This document shows positions 1 to 33,469 of a DNA stretch of 64,000 bases, in pieces. Source of the stretch: Undaria pinnatifida (lineage: Eukaryota > Sar > Phaeophyceae > Laminariales > Alariaceae); assembly GCA_012845835.1 (NCBI GenBank), contig JABAKD010000010.1, positions 15,539,355 to 15,603,354 on the forward strand, given 5' to 3'. A program made the position numbers and the translations under genes. How positions within the stretch are numbered: the first letter of the stretch is position 1; each line of letters begins with the position of its first letter. The notes under the pieces are model-generated. The model saw nothing but the letters and a program-made list of their open reading frames with translations, did no database searches and was not told the origin of the DNA.

Positions 1-435
1 GCCGCAGCAGCGAGCGGCGGGCGGCGAGAGTGTTGACCAATCACGGCCAAAGTGTAAGTCAAAATGCCAGTCACAACTCGAATCCCATTGGACCTTTGAC
101 ATGCATGCCGCACGTAATTTTCAAGAGAAAAATCCAGGCGTCTTCCCTATCCGCTGGCTTAGTACCCAAAAGAAGAAAATAGGAATTACAGCGGTAGAAA
201 GCAACAAAAAAAAATAGAAAATGGGAATTTGAGCCTGGATTTTTTTGTAAAAAATCGAAAAACGTCAGCTGTGAGTACGACCGATTGAATGGTTGAAACT
301 CAACTTTGCAAGCTGCGTGGTACATTAAATCTGTGTTTTATTTATGATATGCCTGGAATTTGAAAGTATATACGCAAATACAAGCAGAAAGACGTGCAAA
401 AAGAATATACGTAAAAAATGACAAAACAAACAACT

Positions 436-507
436 CTGCCTGAGTTTGTGAGTCTCGAACTCACGACCTCAAACTCAATCTGTCGCGTTGACCATTTGGC
501 CATAATA
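436..507 (-). repeat. tRNA-like (SINE-head-like) sequence
   Basis: Read on the minus strand this segment has a box A-like TGGCCAAATGG followed, about 30 bases later, by a box B-like GAGTTCGAGAC inside a good T-arm (GTGAG-TTCGAGA-CTCAC). The acceptor arms do not pair, so it is not a working tRNA. It fits the Pol III promoter head of a tRNA-derived SINE or a tRNA pseudogene. A related T-arm (GTGAGTTCGAG) recurs near 32,660. Confidence 0.45.
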
Positions 508-657
508 CCAAAGATCCACGCAAGGATCGATCTCGAAAAATTGGTTTCCCGTCGGCTATTAAGAGCTGAGGATGGCTGAGAGGTGTAAGAATATGCAGAG
601 GGAGAGGATCCAGGGGGTGGACACACCTGCAAGTATTTTAACAAGGCGCTTCGCTTC

Positions 658-679
658 GCGGGCGGCATTCGCCGCCCGC
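658..679. other. perfect GC-rich hairpin
   Basis: GCGGGCGGC and GCCGCCCGC pair perfectly over 9 bp around an ATTC loop. No gene is recognised on either side. The rest of 1-2184 shows no gene that I can support; the short ORFs there look like chance. Confidence 0.6.
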
Positions 680-2801
680 TACGCTTGCTCAGGAAGGAAA
701 AATTCAACGATTTACGCGAAGCGGACAGAGGTCCACGATTGATCGTAGGTGGAAACTGGCAAGTTTGATAGCGCTACGAGTCCCACCGCCATGCTCCTCG
801 AATACAGCCCGGAAGCCACATGCATGAGTACATCGTATGCGCCTGATATATTGCTTCAAGTCTTCGTCATGTGTATGTCTGTCTCAAAGTTTGTGCTTAC
901 AGAGCTTTTGCCTATCTCTTTAGCATGATGAATCTGCAAGGACATTGGTTGTGCTGGAGATGTCGACGTGTGGAAAAAGTAGTTCAATGAAAAGCACGCA
1001 CATATGTAGCAGCGTGGAGCATGTGATTGAAGTGGCAGCTAAGAGAAGGATGTTTCGCGTCACGGCAGTTATACCTTGTGTTCCATACTACGAAAAATAT
1101 ATTACGTCTAGACGGCGATCCGTCAAAGGGCTGAATGTCAGCAGTACATGGACAAAATCCAACTAAGTTCCTGGTGGCTTCATTACGACCATATCATTCA
1201 AAGAACAACAACAATGAGGAAAACATGATACAAATAATAAAGGTGGCTCTTGGCAAAACACTCGGTTTTGTCTGCTGGCTCGTGTGGTCGAACTCTGGTG
1301 CCGGGTCGAGACGAACGTACTACTACTGCTATATGTACTTTGCTGCTCTGTACAGGGCCTACTGTAGTCTGTGCTTCTGTGCGTGCAGTACGTACATGCT
1401 GTGGCTATCGGGGCTTGGTGTGTGCTTCAGGGCCGCAGAAGAAGCAGGTCCAAAACAAAAAAAAACTGAAAAAAGGAAAAAGAGGAAAAAACAAAGCAGT
1501 TCAGGGAACGAACGGTCCGGGATATCCAAATCCAATTTGGGACTTGGCCCCACTTAAAGTGGCATGTTCGGGGTGGGACAACGCGACAACACATCCGGGG
1601 CAGCCCGGCGTGATTTTAGGCCTAGTCGACGACCACGACCAAGGCGATAGAACGCGAACCTGAGAGGCGACGGGGGCAATAGCCGTGCCCACGCGTACAG
1701 ACCATAGAACATCTTGCCCCGGCGGTGGCGCCTCAAAAAAGATAATGGCCGCCGCGATCCCAATTTCAACCAGCTCGCTCGGCCAAGCCGCACGAAAACC
1801 GACCCAACGGGTCAACAACACGAGCATTCGCTCAACAGTTCGATAACTTCATCGTCATCGCAGCTCCGCGCGCGGCGTTTTGAGGCTTCCTCCGCCCACC
1901 CAAGAGACCCTGAGTGGCTTCCTAACATGGGCCGCCAAAACAAGGGAGAGTATGGCGGCGGCGCGCACGCGAAGACGCAAGTCGTCGCTATTGTCTACTC
2001 TCGTCGGTGTTGGTTAGCAGGGCGTTGTGTGACTTGTTGCGGTATTCCGATTTCCCACATACTTGGAGAACAATGCGACCTTTCGTCGATAGGAAGCAAA
2101 TCAGTTTTTTTCGCGAATCAAAACCAAACTGGAAAAAAATAATCCAACCTGTATTAGTTTTTTAGTCGTTAAAATTGTCCCTAAGGCCATTTCTTAAACT
2201 GTCGGATTTGTCAGTCGAAAGCGGCCTTTTTCGACTGAAGCCCAAATCGGGCTTTCTTACACAGTCGAAAAAATCGAAAAGGGCTTTTTCGACTCAACTT
2301 TTTCCGACTGAGTTTTCTGACTGGGGGATCCAGTCGAAAACTTTACTTTTCGACTGGATCTGCCAGTCGAAGAACCCAGTCGAAAAAGTTGTACACCTGT
2401 TTTTTGAACCCATCGCATCGCTCATCCCACCACAAAACACACACCCACAGGCCCACACGCCTATACCAGGTACCACACAGCAGTATCATACAACAGCGCC
2501 AACGCTGGCTTGGCTATCACTGCCGTTGCTTCTCGCCGCAAGTCAGCGTGGCGCACTCCTAGCTCCACTCGCCAGCAGCGTGTAAGAACTGGCTGGCCCA
2601 TCTGAAGGAGGATATGTCGGTCTTTGGAATGAAATTCAAAGGGTGGCGAAAGGCTGCTCAGAAGGCCGGCAGATGGTTTCGACGAGTAGAGGAGGGAGCC
2701 GAGTTCATGCGGAATTGGCATGAGACGGAGAGACGCAAAGCTGCAGAGCGACGCGCAAAGGCTGCGGCAGCACCATCCACCGTCGGCATCTCTAAGCGGC
2801 C

Positions 2802-3048
2802 GGGGGGAGGGGGGAGGGGGGGAGAGGGGAGGGGGGGAGAGGGGAGGGGGGGAGAGGGGAGGGGGGGAGAGGGGAGGGGGGGAGAGGGGAGGGGGGGAGA
2901 GGGGAGGGGGGGAAAGGGGAGGGGGGGAGAGGGGAGGGGGGGGGGAGGGGAGGGGGGGAGAGGGGAGAGGGGAAGAGGGGAGGGGGGGAGAGGGGAGGGG
3001 GGGAGAGGGAAAAGGGGGAGAGGGGAGGGGGGGAGAGGGGAGGGGGGG
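2802..3048 (+). repeat. G-rich minisatellite (GGGGGGGAGAGGGGA units)
   Basis: About 245 bp of tandem 14-16-bp units made only of G and A on the plus strand. Each unit has several runs of four or more G, so G-quadruplex formation is possible. Long Gly/Arg or Pro/Ser/Leu ORFs through it are artefacts of the repeat. Confidence 0.9.
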
Positions 3049-3240
3049 CGTCCTGCCCAAGAGACTGAAGTCTGGGTCTGGCCATCATCGTCTTGAAATT
3101 TGTGGGCCTTCCAATGGCCGTCACAAGATAAGACCGCCCTGACTTCTTCGCCATGTTGCGTTCTCTCCCCAGTGCCACTGATGATGCACTTGATATCCTC
3201 TATGAGCCCAATGCCGCCTTTAGTCAGTTCCTATGGTCTG

Positions 3241-3385
3241 TTAGTACGACATTTTTTATCTTTTCCTTTCCTTGATTCCTCTTCTTGTCTTGTCTTTTCT
3301 TTTCCTTCCTTTTCTTTTTCGTTTTTCGATTTTTTGTTTTTTCTTTCCTTCATCTTCTTCTCTTCTCTTCTTTCTTTTTTTCCAA
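3241..3385 (+). repeat. polypyrimidine (CT-rich) tract
   Basis: About 145 bp almost purely T and C on the plus strand, inside the retroposon insertion. Low complexity; no function can be read from it. Confidence 0.7.
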
Positions 3386-3703
3386 TTGACTTGCGTCTGT
3401 CGTGCGTATGCGTAGTGATAGGTACTACGTGCAATACATACGTGGCAGTCTTTCTTGGGTGGCAAGCGGTATAGTCGGTTTTTCCAGGTGCGAGTAGTGA
3501 GACGTATGGACCTGGCACATTGTAGGCTGACTCCCGATTTCACTTTTATATGTTTCTGGTGGAGGCATGAATTGCGTCAGCGGCAATTTATGAGTGTACC
3601 ACCTTTGGTTTGTTCGTGTTTTTTCCCTGGGGTATTCCTCAGTTCCAGAGTGACTGGAGCCTGTCCTGTGACCACGGATTTGATTATGCGAGTTAATGTG
3701 AGG

Positions 3704-3741
<38 letters not shown>

Positions 3742-4136
3742 TACACGACGGCAGCAGCGCGCGTTATCGATGCTATTTTGCCAACAACGGCTACGCCTGC
3801 TGTAGCTTTGGCGGCTCTCGGCTGAGTGCAACGCCTCGAACGTAGCTTTCGCGGCTTCGGCTAAGCTCAACGCCGCCAACCCGCTTGGACGAAGGTTCGT
3901 CGCGCGCAAAGCACGCGTTGCTCGCGAAGAACGCGCGAAGCACAGAGCTGCCAACCGACTGTCGACTGCCACACAGCAGAACTCCCTCACACCAACCGCC
4001 TCTAGGAAGAGCACAAAAACTATAAAATCGACTCGACTGACGATAAGAAGGACCAGAAGAATCCAGTCGAAAATAAGTCCAGTCGGAAAGGGCCGTTTTC
4101 GACTGGCGGAATCCGACTGTGTAAGAAATGGCCTAA

Positions 4137-4877
4137 AGCCAATTCTTGTACCTGGTACAGGCGGATTCCGTCCGTCGAAAACGGCCCTTTCAAAACTTAA
4201 GTCCAAATCCGGTTCTTACACAGTCGAAGAAGAGCTTTTGCAACTCAATTTTTTTCGACTGATTTTTTCGACTGGATCTGCCAGTCGAAAAAGTCAGTCG
4301 AAAACGTGTTTTTGAATCCATCGCATCGTTCATCCCACCACAAAACACACATCTATACCAGGTACGACATAGCACTACAATGAAAATATCGCCGACGCTG
4401 GCTTGGCTGCTATCACTGCTGCTGCTTTCCGCCGCCAGTCAGCGTGGCACATTTCTAGCTCCGCCCCCCAGCAGCGTGAATCATACGATGGCAGAAGTGC
4501 GCGGTATCGATGCCATCTTGACAACAACGGCTACGCCAACGTACTGCTGTAGCTTTGGCGGCTCTCGGCTGAGTGCAACGTCACTAACCCGCGTGCAGGA
4601 GGGTTCGTCTCAGGAGGGTTCGTCGCGCGCGAAGCACTCGTTGCTCGCGAGGAGAACGTAAGAAGCACAGAGCTTCCAACCGATTTTCGACTGCCATACA
4701 GCAGTACTCCTTCACACCAACCGCCTCCAGAACGAGCACAAAAACTATAAAATCGACTCGACTGGTCGACTGACGACAAGGAATCAGGAGGCCCAGAAGA
4801 ATCCAGTCGAAAAAAAATCCAGTCGATAAGGGCCGTTTTCGACTGACGGAACCCGACTGAGAGTAGGCTGAGAGGCC
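4137..4877 (+). mobile_element. MITE copy 5, diverged, abutting copy 4
   Basis: Starts AGCCAATTCTTGTAC directly after the TAA of copy 4 and ends near ...GAGAGGCC. The interior matches the family (ACAGTCGAAGAAGAGC..., CCGCCAGTCAGCGTGGC, CTTTGGCGGCTCTCGG, AAAAACTATAAAATCGACTC). Both TIRs are degenerate and no clean right-hand target duplication is seen, so this is an older copy than copies 1-4. Confidence 0.6.
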
Positions 4878-5141
4878 AGAGAACTGCCGAGGGTGGCTTC
4901 CGAAGGTGCCGGCATTGCAGTAAGTGAGCCTATAGTCTAGACTAGGCTATGCCATGTATGACTAGGCTATGCTATCATGCATTCCTAAGTATCAAATGTA
5001 CCCAAAGCGACGAGCCCGGCATGATACCAAGTATGTACAAGAAGCACCAGGTGCAGGTACTGCTGTACTGCTATATGTTCGTAGAAAAAAGGTATCCAGA
5101 CGAGGCACCAACGTACCAAGGGGGTACTTGTACGAGTACGT

Positions 5142-5229
5142 ACTCGAATATAACCATTCTCGTCGTGTAATATCAGTCAGTCCTCGAATATAACCATTCT
5201 CGTCGTGTAATGTCAGTCAGTCCTCGAAT
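5142..5229. repeat. tandem repeat, 40-bp unit, 2.2 copies
   Basis: The unit starting CTCGAATATAACCATTCTCG repeats at 5142 and 5182 with one visible base change, and a third copy begins at 5222. From here to about 7,200 no gene is supported; the region may hold the promoter or upstream exons of the BEACH gene, which I could not define. Confidence 0.75.
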
Positions 5230-7279
5230 ACCGCCCTGAAGTTTGGCACCCAACAGGTCAAGGGCATTCTTACCTCGACAGGTAATCTCCTGGGAGCCGG
5301 GGGGACGGACAGATCGACGAGGCCGTGCCTGGCCAAGGAAGTCCTTAACACCGGAATGTCGTTGCGGAACAGCTCCGTCGTCTCGACATTGGCTCCTGGC
5401 ATTGGATGCCCCCAGAACCTGCCCGCGCCTCTATGATTGTAGTGTTGGCTTCGCACAGCAGGCCTCCGTTTGGTGATGACTGTTTAAGAAAGCTCATCTA
5501 TTAGTCTAATAGAGCAGTTGCACCAATATAGGAGGTGGCTGTAAGCGCGGTAAGGCGTACGAGGAGAGAGCATCCGCACGCAGACAGAGGGAGGGAGGCA
5601 GCAAAGCAAGAGGGCTCTCGGCAAGGGCTCAACAAGTGATTATGCGGGCTGACTCTCCGTCTCCGGAGCAAACATACTACCTCGCATTACTGATTAGCCA
5701 TGAGTACAAGCAACGTTCCATAGATGCCTCGGGTCTGAAGACTGTCACGCACTGGGCTGGTGCTCCAGCTTTTATGTGATCTACGCAACAATCAGGTCCA
5801 TCACCTTTTCGCCAAGAAGATATAACACGCATACAACGCGGATGAACAGCCCCCGAAGAACAGAGTGTCGCGACGGGACGGCGACGCCGGCGCCCGCTTG
5901 CGGGGTACAAAAAGGAGTTCCATCTGTCAGGGGAGGCGTTTTTTTCAAGAATATACTGGGTAGCCCATGCGTCCATCCCCTACTGCGACACACTTGGGCA
6001 CCATGGCACAGGGCCACAAGAGGGCGACATGCGGAAACAAGCTGAGAGAAAATCCTTGACGAGATGAGGCCATTCTGGAGCATATTCCAGCCTGCTGAGA
6101 AGCCACAAATTGCAGTGGGAGAGGTGAGGCACCGGAAAGGATAGTCGTTTATCTCGCACGATTAGTGTAGGCCTTTTTCCTGTTGGGAGCTAACGTATGC
6201 ACGACGAGATCGCCAGCACGTTGCTGGTGTGCGATGTGCGATCTAGGAGGGTTCTTGGTTGTCATAACCTAGAACTCCGAGCGCCTTCAATCATGGGGTC
6301 GTCGTATAACCTTACTGCAATTTATAGAGGAGAAACCACTCTCACATGGCCCCACCCGGCACTTGTTGCAGCAGGATCACGATCCGTTATGCGTACTGAA
6401 CGTGGGCGGTATCGCGTGATAAGGATGGACTAGACCTCGAAGTAAACGGCACGGCTCTTTCCAATATCCAACGTGTTACCCTCGTATACAACAGCTGCCG
6501 TACGGAGGGCTGCGGCTTCTCTACCTCGGGGTCCCATTATGCTTCTACACGTAAACACGTTGCTTGTTGCTCGGGTTGGACGTCAGCTCGGGCCCGTATT
6601 TTAGTTTGTAGAGTTAGCCAATCTACTGCAGCTTGAGTGATAATTTTAAATTTGAGCCTTGAGTTGTGCTGCTGCCACTTTTAGCTACCAGGTACTGTAT
6701 TAATACTAGACTGCTACTGAACACGACCGACCGATCGTCGTATGTGCCTGGAATGTGCGCAGCTCTAGACTGATCCTGCAGCTCTGCTCGTTTTTTTTTT
6801 GGTGTAACATTAATTCGCATTTTCCACGTCTGTGCCAGCCACGCCTGCAACGTTCGGGCCGTTGCTTGCGAACAGAGCAGCATCGCCTGGACACCCCCCG
6901 GCCTGGAAGATTGAAGGTTGGGTGTGTCTTGCTGTCTTCCTATAGGTTGTGGTTGGTAACCGTTGCGTCGACGTAGGGCCCGGCGTGGGTTCAATAACGT
7001 TGTAGGGTGCTTGCTCACGCGAGCTCAAGTATCACAGCGTGACTGTTGCCAGCCGTTAATTACCTTCCCAGTGTACGCGGGTGGTGCCGCAACTGTTGCC
7101 ACTACGCGCCCGCAGCAGCGCAAAAAACCACACTTTCGGCTCAATTAATAATACCACCACCGACGTCCGTTGTCCGTACGAAGTAATGTTGACTTTCGAC
7201 AGCGCGCAATCAGGCTCGCGAAACACGAGGACTTCTTGTGATCACACCTGGTTCAAGTCTCTTTCCCTCCCCGTGTTTC

Positions 7280-29367
<22,088 letters not shown>

Positions 29368-30145
29368 GGCGCGATGAAGGTTATGGCGTACTTGCGAACA
29401 AGTGGTGGCGTGATTTTAAAGTGTTTTATTTCTTGTAGCGGGGATAGGTGGATAGACTATTAATAGTACGTGTGCGAGTTATGAGTTTCTTATTGGGTTG
29501 TGTTGAGCTTGGGTAATGGGAAATTCAGTTAGGCAAACAGGACCCACAGCTGACGTATTTGGTACAATAGGGACATTAGTTATGGCGTATCGGTACACAT
29601 TATATTAGTGGTGTGGCGGTGTTGGTATTGCAAACGTCTGGTGGCGACATGTAAATATGTCGACCGCGCGCCATCGGTCTTTCCCGGCGGGTTTGGCGCG
29701 AGGTTCTGTTATTTTCTGCAGCCCGGCAATGTGAGGATAGACGATAGAGACATGTATTTAAAGCTACGTGAGCGTGAAATTGAGTGTGGTCGGCGGTCGC
29801 CACGAACATTCAGGCTCAGCGAAACTTCGCCGAGGAGGAAACCTTAACAATGCTATGTAGGTGACGATAACTTTTGGCAAGTTGGACGTGAACAACATAT
29901 TGTGCGCATGGCTGTTACATCGTGATTGTAATTATGAGACATACATCGTTTTGTCTTTTCGATGCCAGGTTATTTTTCGCCGATCGATGGAGTGTAGGCC
30001 TGCATTTCAAGGCAACATATACCAGATACAATAGATCAACGGCCCGCGTCGTAAAACACAAGCAAGACCGCTCAGCTTATGCTATGCACTGCCGTAAGTT
30101 TTTATTTGCTGTTGCTCGTCGTTGTCGTCATTTTTCCACTTGCTG
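29368..30145. other. intergenic, nothing recognised
   Basis: Mostly AT-richer sequence after the BEACH stop, presumably its 3' UTR and a spacer. I see no gene or repeat here. Confidence 0.6.
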
Positions 30146-31143
30146 CTACACCGATGCGCAATAGTCACTGCCCCAATATTCGTTGATCACATCTCTATCT
30201 GTTTTCGCTTGGCTGTCATTGTCTGCCTGAACCCCCCCGCCCCGTTCGACTGCTGCAGCCCTAAGTACCGTCGCTTCCTTGGAAGCTCGATTCGCCGCCG
30301 TTACTGCTTCTACCGCGGCCACCGCGCCCTCGCCTGCCCTAGCAACTCTCGCCCCGAGCACGACGCAACTGCGACGAAAACTAACTTCAAGTTTCCGAAG
30401 TCGTTCGCTCCACTCCCCGCCCGCGCCTGCGCCATCCACAAAACCATTTCGGGCTGGCGGTGAACGGGGTTCACGCACTCCCCGTTCAACGAAAGCGGTC
30501 GAGTTGCTGGTCGTCGTCGCGGCTGCAGGCACATATCCGCGATCGGTATTTTCGCACGGCGGCGGTCGCGCTTCTTCAGCCTCGAACAATGATTCTTGTA
30601 TTCGGAAAATATCGGCATAGTCTCCACCTCGATTTCGGCCCCTCCGACGGGCGCACGCTTCTCGGGGGTGGATGTCGCTGTTAGTGTACCTTGCGAGCCT
30701 GATTTCAAGATTCCGGATCTGTTCGCGAATGCACGGTTTTCGATTGGTGTACAGGAGCGCGATCAGCTACTGGTAAATCGGTGGAAATGCGTCTCGGTGC
30801 GACAGATGGAGAAGAAGGTTCGGGAACGGAATGCTATTATAGCCCACGTATTATAACGCGAGGGACGACAACAAGAGCAAAACACGGATCAGCTTCTTGT
30901 AGCGCAGCTCTGTGAACTGATCTCTCTTCTCACGACGTACACGCCCTGGCATGACAGCCGGCGAGGGGTGTTATCTGTCAGAAGCCATCTCACCTGAATC
31001 TCTTTGACCTCGCGAGACAACTCCGCGGCCTTCGCTCGCTGCAACACACTCGACGCCGTAGCCTCCGCTGCGGCCTGTCGAATCTCTGCCTTTCTGAGTT
31101 TCTCCTTGAGGGAAACAACTTCTTCGAGTAGCCGGCGGCTCAC
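30146..31143 (-). CDS. coiled-coil protein, partial multi-exon model
   Basis: Minus-strand reading gives linked exons. 31,142-30,994 codes SRRLLEEVVSLKEKLRKAEI...SREVKEIQ and ends CAG|GTGAGA. 30,766-30,690 codes LIALLYTNRKP...REQIRNLEIRLA and ends GCAAG|GTACAC. A last exon, starting somewhere near 30,640-30,500, codes WSERLRKLEVSF and an Ala-rich helix to the stop at 30,146. The first two exons join in phase 0; the phase-2 acceptor of the last was not settled. Heptad-like Leu/Ala/Glu/Lys patterns indicate coiled coil. No family is recognised and the 5' end is unknown (an upstream exon may hold ARIGNLLNEH near 31,170). Confidence 0.45.
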
Positions 31144-31187
31144 TCAAGTCGGCGTGATGATGTGTTCGTTCAACAGGTTCCCAATCC

Positions 31188-32288
31188 GTGCATGGACGTC
31201 CCCGAGTCGCCCATAAACGCAGCAGGCGCGAGTCTCAATGTGGCGAGCAGGTTGCGGCTGCATTGAACGAGAGTCCATCTGAGGCAGCGAACCAAACGCC
31301 CGGCATATGGCGGCAACAAAATGGTTTACGCGAAACGAAGAACGCAGTTGACCGCGCTGATAGTAATATAGGCGGCGCGCAGAAAGGTGCACGTCGTTTC
31401 CTGAGGAAGGTGATGTCTAGTGGTGGTGTTGACGACCAACGGGGTGTCCGTGCGTTCATCGACCAAAGAGCTATTCTCGGCGATGCAGAGCGCACCGCGG
31501 CAGTACAATCTAGTGAAGAATTTAGCATACCAAGTTTGGAGATTTCAAGAAAATCCACGTTGTGCCGCAACGGCGACGGCGACGGATATCATGGTGACAC
31601 CAGCTCGCGGGCCAAGCACCACGCGTTACATGGAGTTTCTCCGCCGCGAATCATGGCAGGCGACAGTGATGCCATCTTCGAGCTCTCGACGGAAAGCTCC
31701 ACGTCAGCAAGCTCAGACGGCAACAACGGGTGCTGGCGCTGCCATCAACGTTCGAAGGAACCGCCTAGCGCATTGCTAATGGCTCCACCCTTTGTCGAGG
31801 ACGACCATGCTGTTAATACGCGACAAGGGAGGACTCGTAGGTCAGAAATCAAGCCAGCTTCGCCTCGATGGAAACACGCTGCGTCAGACGTAGACGTCGC
31901 AGATGATGCTGCCCGAATTCCTGTTGCGGCGACGAAATGGGGGAGCCTATCTCAAGGAAGTCTAAGCCCAGTCAGAAAAGCACCTCGAGATTCTATCGTC
32001 AAATCGTTGCTGCCAGTGTCAGCGGCAGCGTCTGAAATCCTCTTTGACGCCCCATCGAAAAAAGGTGACGCGGCGCCCTCTTCAAGGTGCACCCGGCGTC
32101 GTGAAGTCGGAGCGTTGTGCATGTTGGACTCGGTGGATGCCAACGACCATATGTTGGACACGATGAACGCCAACAAACACGTATTGGAGATCGGCTCAGC
32201 CGAACGCTCACCACTTGTGAGTCACAACTCATTCGATGAGAAGCGAGAGCGAATGTGTGGTTCCATGGAGAGCAGCCTATTCGAGTAG
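31188..32288 (+). CDS. hypothetical protein, 366 codons
   Basis: An open frame of this length is unlikely by chance at this GC content. It begins at a GTG and the first internal ATG is at about 31,414, so the true start is probably in an upstream exon or downstream at that ATG. The product is polar and Ser/Arg/Asp-rich, with no domain I recognise; near the C-terminus a short repeat occurs (VDANDHMLDTMNANKHVLEI). It lies head-to-head with the coiled-coil gene on the other strand. A single continuous exon with an unresolved 5' end is the best description. Confidence 0.4.
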   Translation: MHGRPRVAHKRSRRESQCGEQVAAALNESPSEAANQTPGIWRQQNGLRETKNAVDRADSNIGGAQKGARRFLRKVMSSGGVDDQRGVRAFIDQRAILGDAERTAAVQSSEEFSIPSLEISRKSTLCRNGDGDGYHGDTSSRAKHHALHGVSPPRIMAGDSDAIFELSTESSTSASSDGNNGCWRCHQRSKEPPSALLMAPPFVEDDHAVNTRQGRTRRSEIKPASPRWKHAASDVDVADDAARIPVAATKWGSLSQGSLSPVRKAPRDSIVKSLLPVSAAASEILFDAPSKKGDAAPSSRCTRRREVGALCMLDSVDANDHMLDTMNANKHVLEIGSAERSPLVSHNSFDEKRERMCGSMESSLFE

Positions 32289-32595
32289 TCTAGAGGTCTA
32301 AATCAACGTGGGTACATTTCGACGACACACACGCCGGTGACGATGCGTCTCTCAACATGTTTTCCTTTATATCACGAAACGAAGAATGGTTGTTGTCGGA
32401 GGAAGGAGGTTTACAGGTAACTGATCCTATGTTGCTGCTGCCGCCGCTGAATGAATGAGACATGCTAAGAATTTGCTACACGAAGCAAATACTCTTGTAT
32501 GACAAAGCCGGTATGAATGCATCCAGATCGCCAAGCTCCAGTAAAATGCGCAGTAGCAGCACGTACCCTTCCTTGGACGCATGGTTATATATGGT

Positions 32596-32690
32596 CGGTG
32601 ACCGGCCGCCCCGGTGGCGTATCAGGTTATCCTCGAGCCTGGTATAGGTCAGTTTCGTGAGTTCGAGCCCCGCCGAGTGCATACTCGTAT
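32596..32690 (+). repeat. tRNA-derived SINE-like head
   Basis: GGTGGCGTATCAGGTTATC resembles a tRNA 5' half with box A, and CGTGAGTTCGAGCCCCG resembles a T-arm with box B, at tRNA-like spacing. The acceptor pairing is not convincing. A T-rich run follows at about 32,704. Another isolated box A-like stretch (CCGTAGCTCAGTGGGTAG) is at 32,920 without a 3' half. Confidence 0.45.
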
Positions 32691-33199
32691 ATATTCGTTG
32701 GGACTTTTTCTTGTGCACAAATTGACTTGCGGAAAGCGCGAGAGCGTGAGTTAGCAACACTCGATGAAAAATCGACGAGCAGTGGGATTCTGAACCCTAT
32801 GCGCGATAAAAATCGAAGGCAAGAACCGGGGGGGAGAAGGGACGACACTTGTGACCACGGCTAGTCCAGAAGCTGGAAAGTAGAAATGTGCAAAAGAAAG
32901 AATACGTACTCATGTGACTCCGTAGCTCAGTGGGTAGTTCTAGATATAACCAACAGCATGAACCACGAAAAATAACAACGAGTTTCAATACAATGGAAGC
33001 ATAACACCTTCAACAAGCGAGTTTCTGATTCAAATGCACAAAACAGTCGTCTCGTCTGACGTCTCCCGGGTGAACGCGTTTGTTTGTGATCTTGGAGCGT
33101 AGTCTAATACTTGACTTTTTTACGAGCAGGAGCAGCGTGGATGTCGTTTAGGATCACGGGTCGCGTTTTATTGCACTTACTTGCTATACATACGTTCCG

Positions 33200-33469
33200 G
33201 TGGCATTTGTGGAGTCACCTGTTTACCTATACTCGGTGCGGTGGGTAGTACATCACGAACGATCAAACGATAAAAAGTGCTTTGTGGCATGCGATCCATG
33301 GGTTTCAATGAAGAAAAACACGTACAAAGCGCTACGTTCAGACCTACGAATATATTGCGAGCCGGTAGTGGGATTTCAATTTCTCGACGATCCGGTTGAC
33401 GATACCATCGAGCAGTTCTACTACGTAAATAGTCCTATCTTTTACCTGCCGGGGGTGGAGATGACTTGA
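33200..33469 (+). CDS. small hypothetical ORF, 89 aa
   Basis: The frame opens at a GTG and runs to a TGA. The composition (VYLYSVRWVVHHERS, YCEPVVGFQFLDDPVDD) looks protein-like rather than repeat-like, but no family is recognised and no splice partner was identified. It could be an exon or a relic. The surrounding 33.5-34.7 kb shows no other supported gene. Confidence 0.2.
   Translation: MAFVESPVYLYSVRWVVHHERSNDKKCFVACDPWVSMKKNTYKALRSDLRIYCEPVVGFQFLDDPVDDTIEQFYYVNSPIFYLPGVEMT

Larger units (their letters stand above)
2582..3743 (+). mobile_element. retroposon insertion ending in (AAC)n
   Basis: This segment interrupts MITE copy 4 and is missing from the other copies, so its borders follow from comparison. 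The right end is a run of AAC triplets (about 3710-3740) preceded by TATGCGAGTTAATGTGA. The left part has an open frame from 2614, basic and coiled-looking ([14 protein letters not shown]... [14 protein letters not shown]), that runs into the G-rich minisatellite. A very similar pre-tail motif sits before an (AAC)/(ACC) tract near 38,990 on the other strand. A 5'-truncated LINE or a SINE is likely. A clear target duplication was not found. Confidence 0.55.
2185..4133 (+). mobile_element. MITE copy 4 (Harbinger/Tourist-like), split by a retroposon
   Basis: This is one of five copies of a family of about 788 bp. The ends are GGCCATTTCTTA...AGTCGG and its inverted partner ending ...AGAAATGGCC, flanked by a 3-bp duplication TAA (2182-2184 and 4134-4136). 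The copy is cut at about 2582 and resumes at about 3744; the two halves (about 397 and 389 bp) add up to the length of intact copies. Subterminal DNA is packed with inverted CAGTCGAAAA/TTTTCGACTG motifs, likely transposase-binding repeats (inference). No transposase is encoded. GGCC ends with TNA target duplications are typical of the PIF/Harbinger group. Confidence 0.8.

Noticed and set aside
2461..3178. Long Pro/Leu/Ser and Gly/Arg ORFs on both strands
   Set aside because: They only read the G/A minisatellite.
3577..4206. 209-codon minus ORF with polyvaline
   Set aside because: Made of the AAC repeat and MITE sequence; crosses an insertion border.
32917..32940. tRNA gene suggested by CCGTAGCTCAGTGGGTAG
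   Set aside because: No anticodon arm, T-arm or acceptor partner follows; only a box A-like string.
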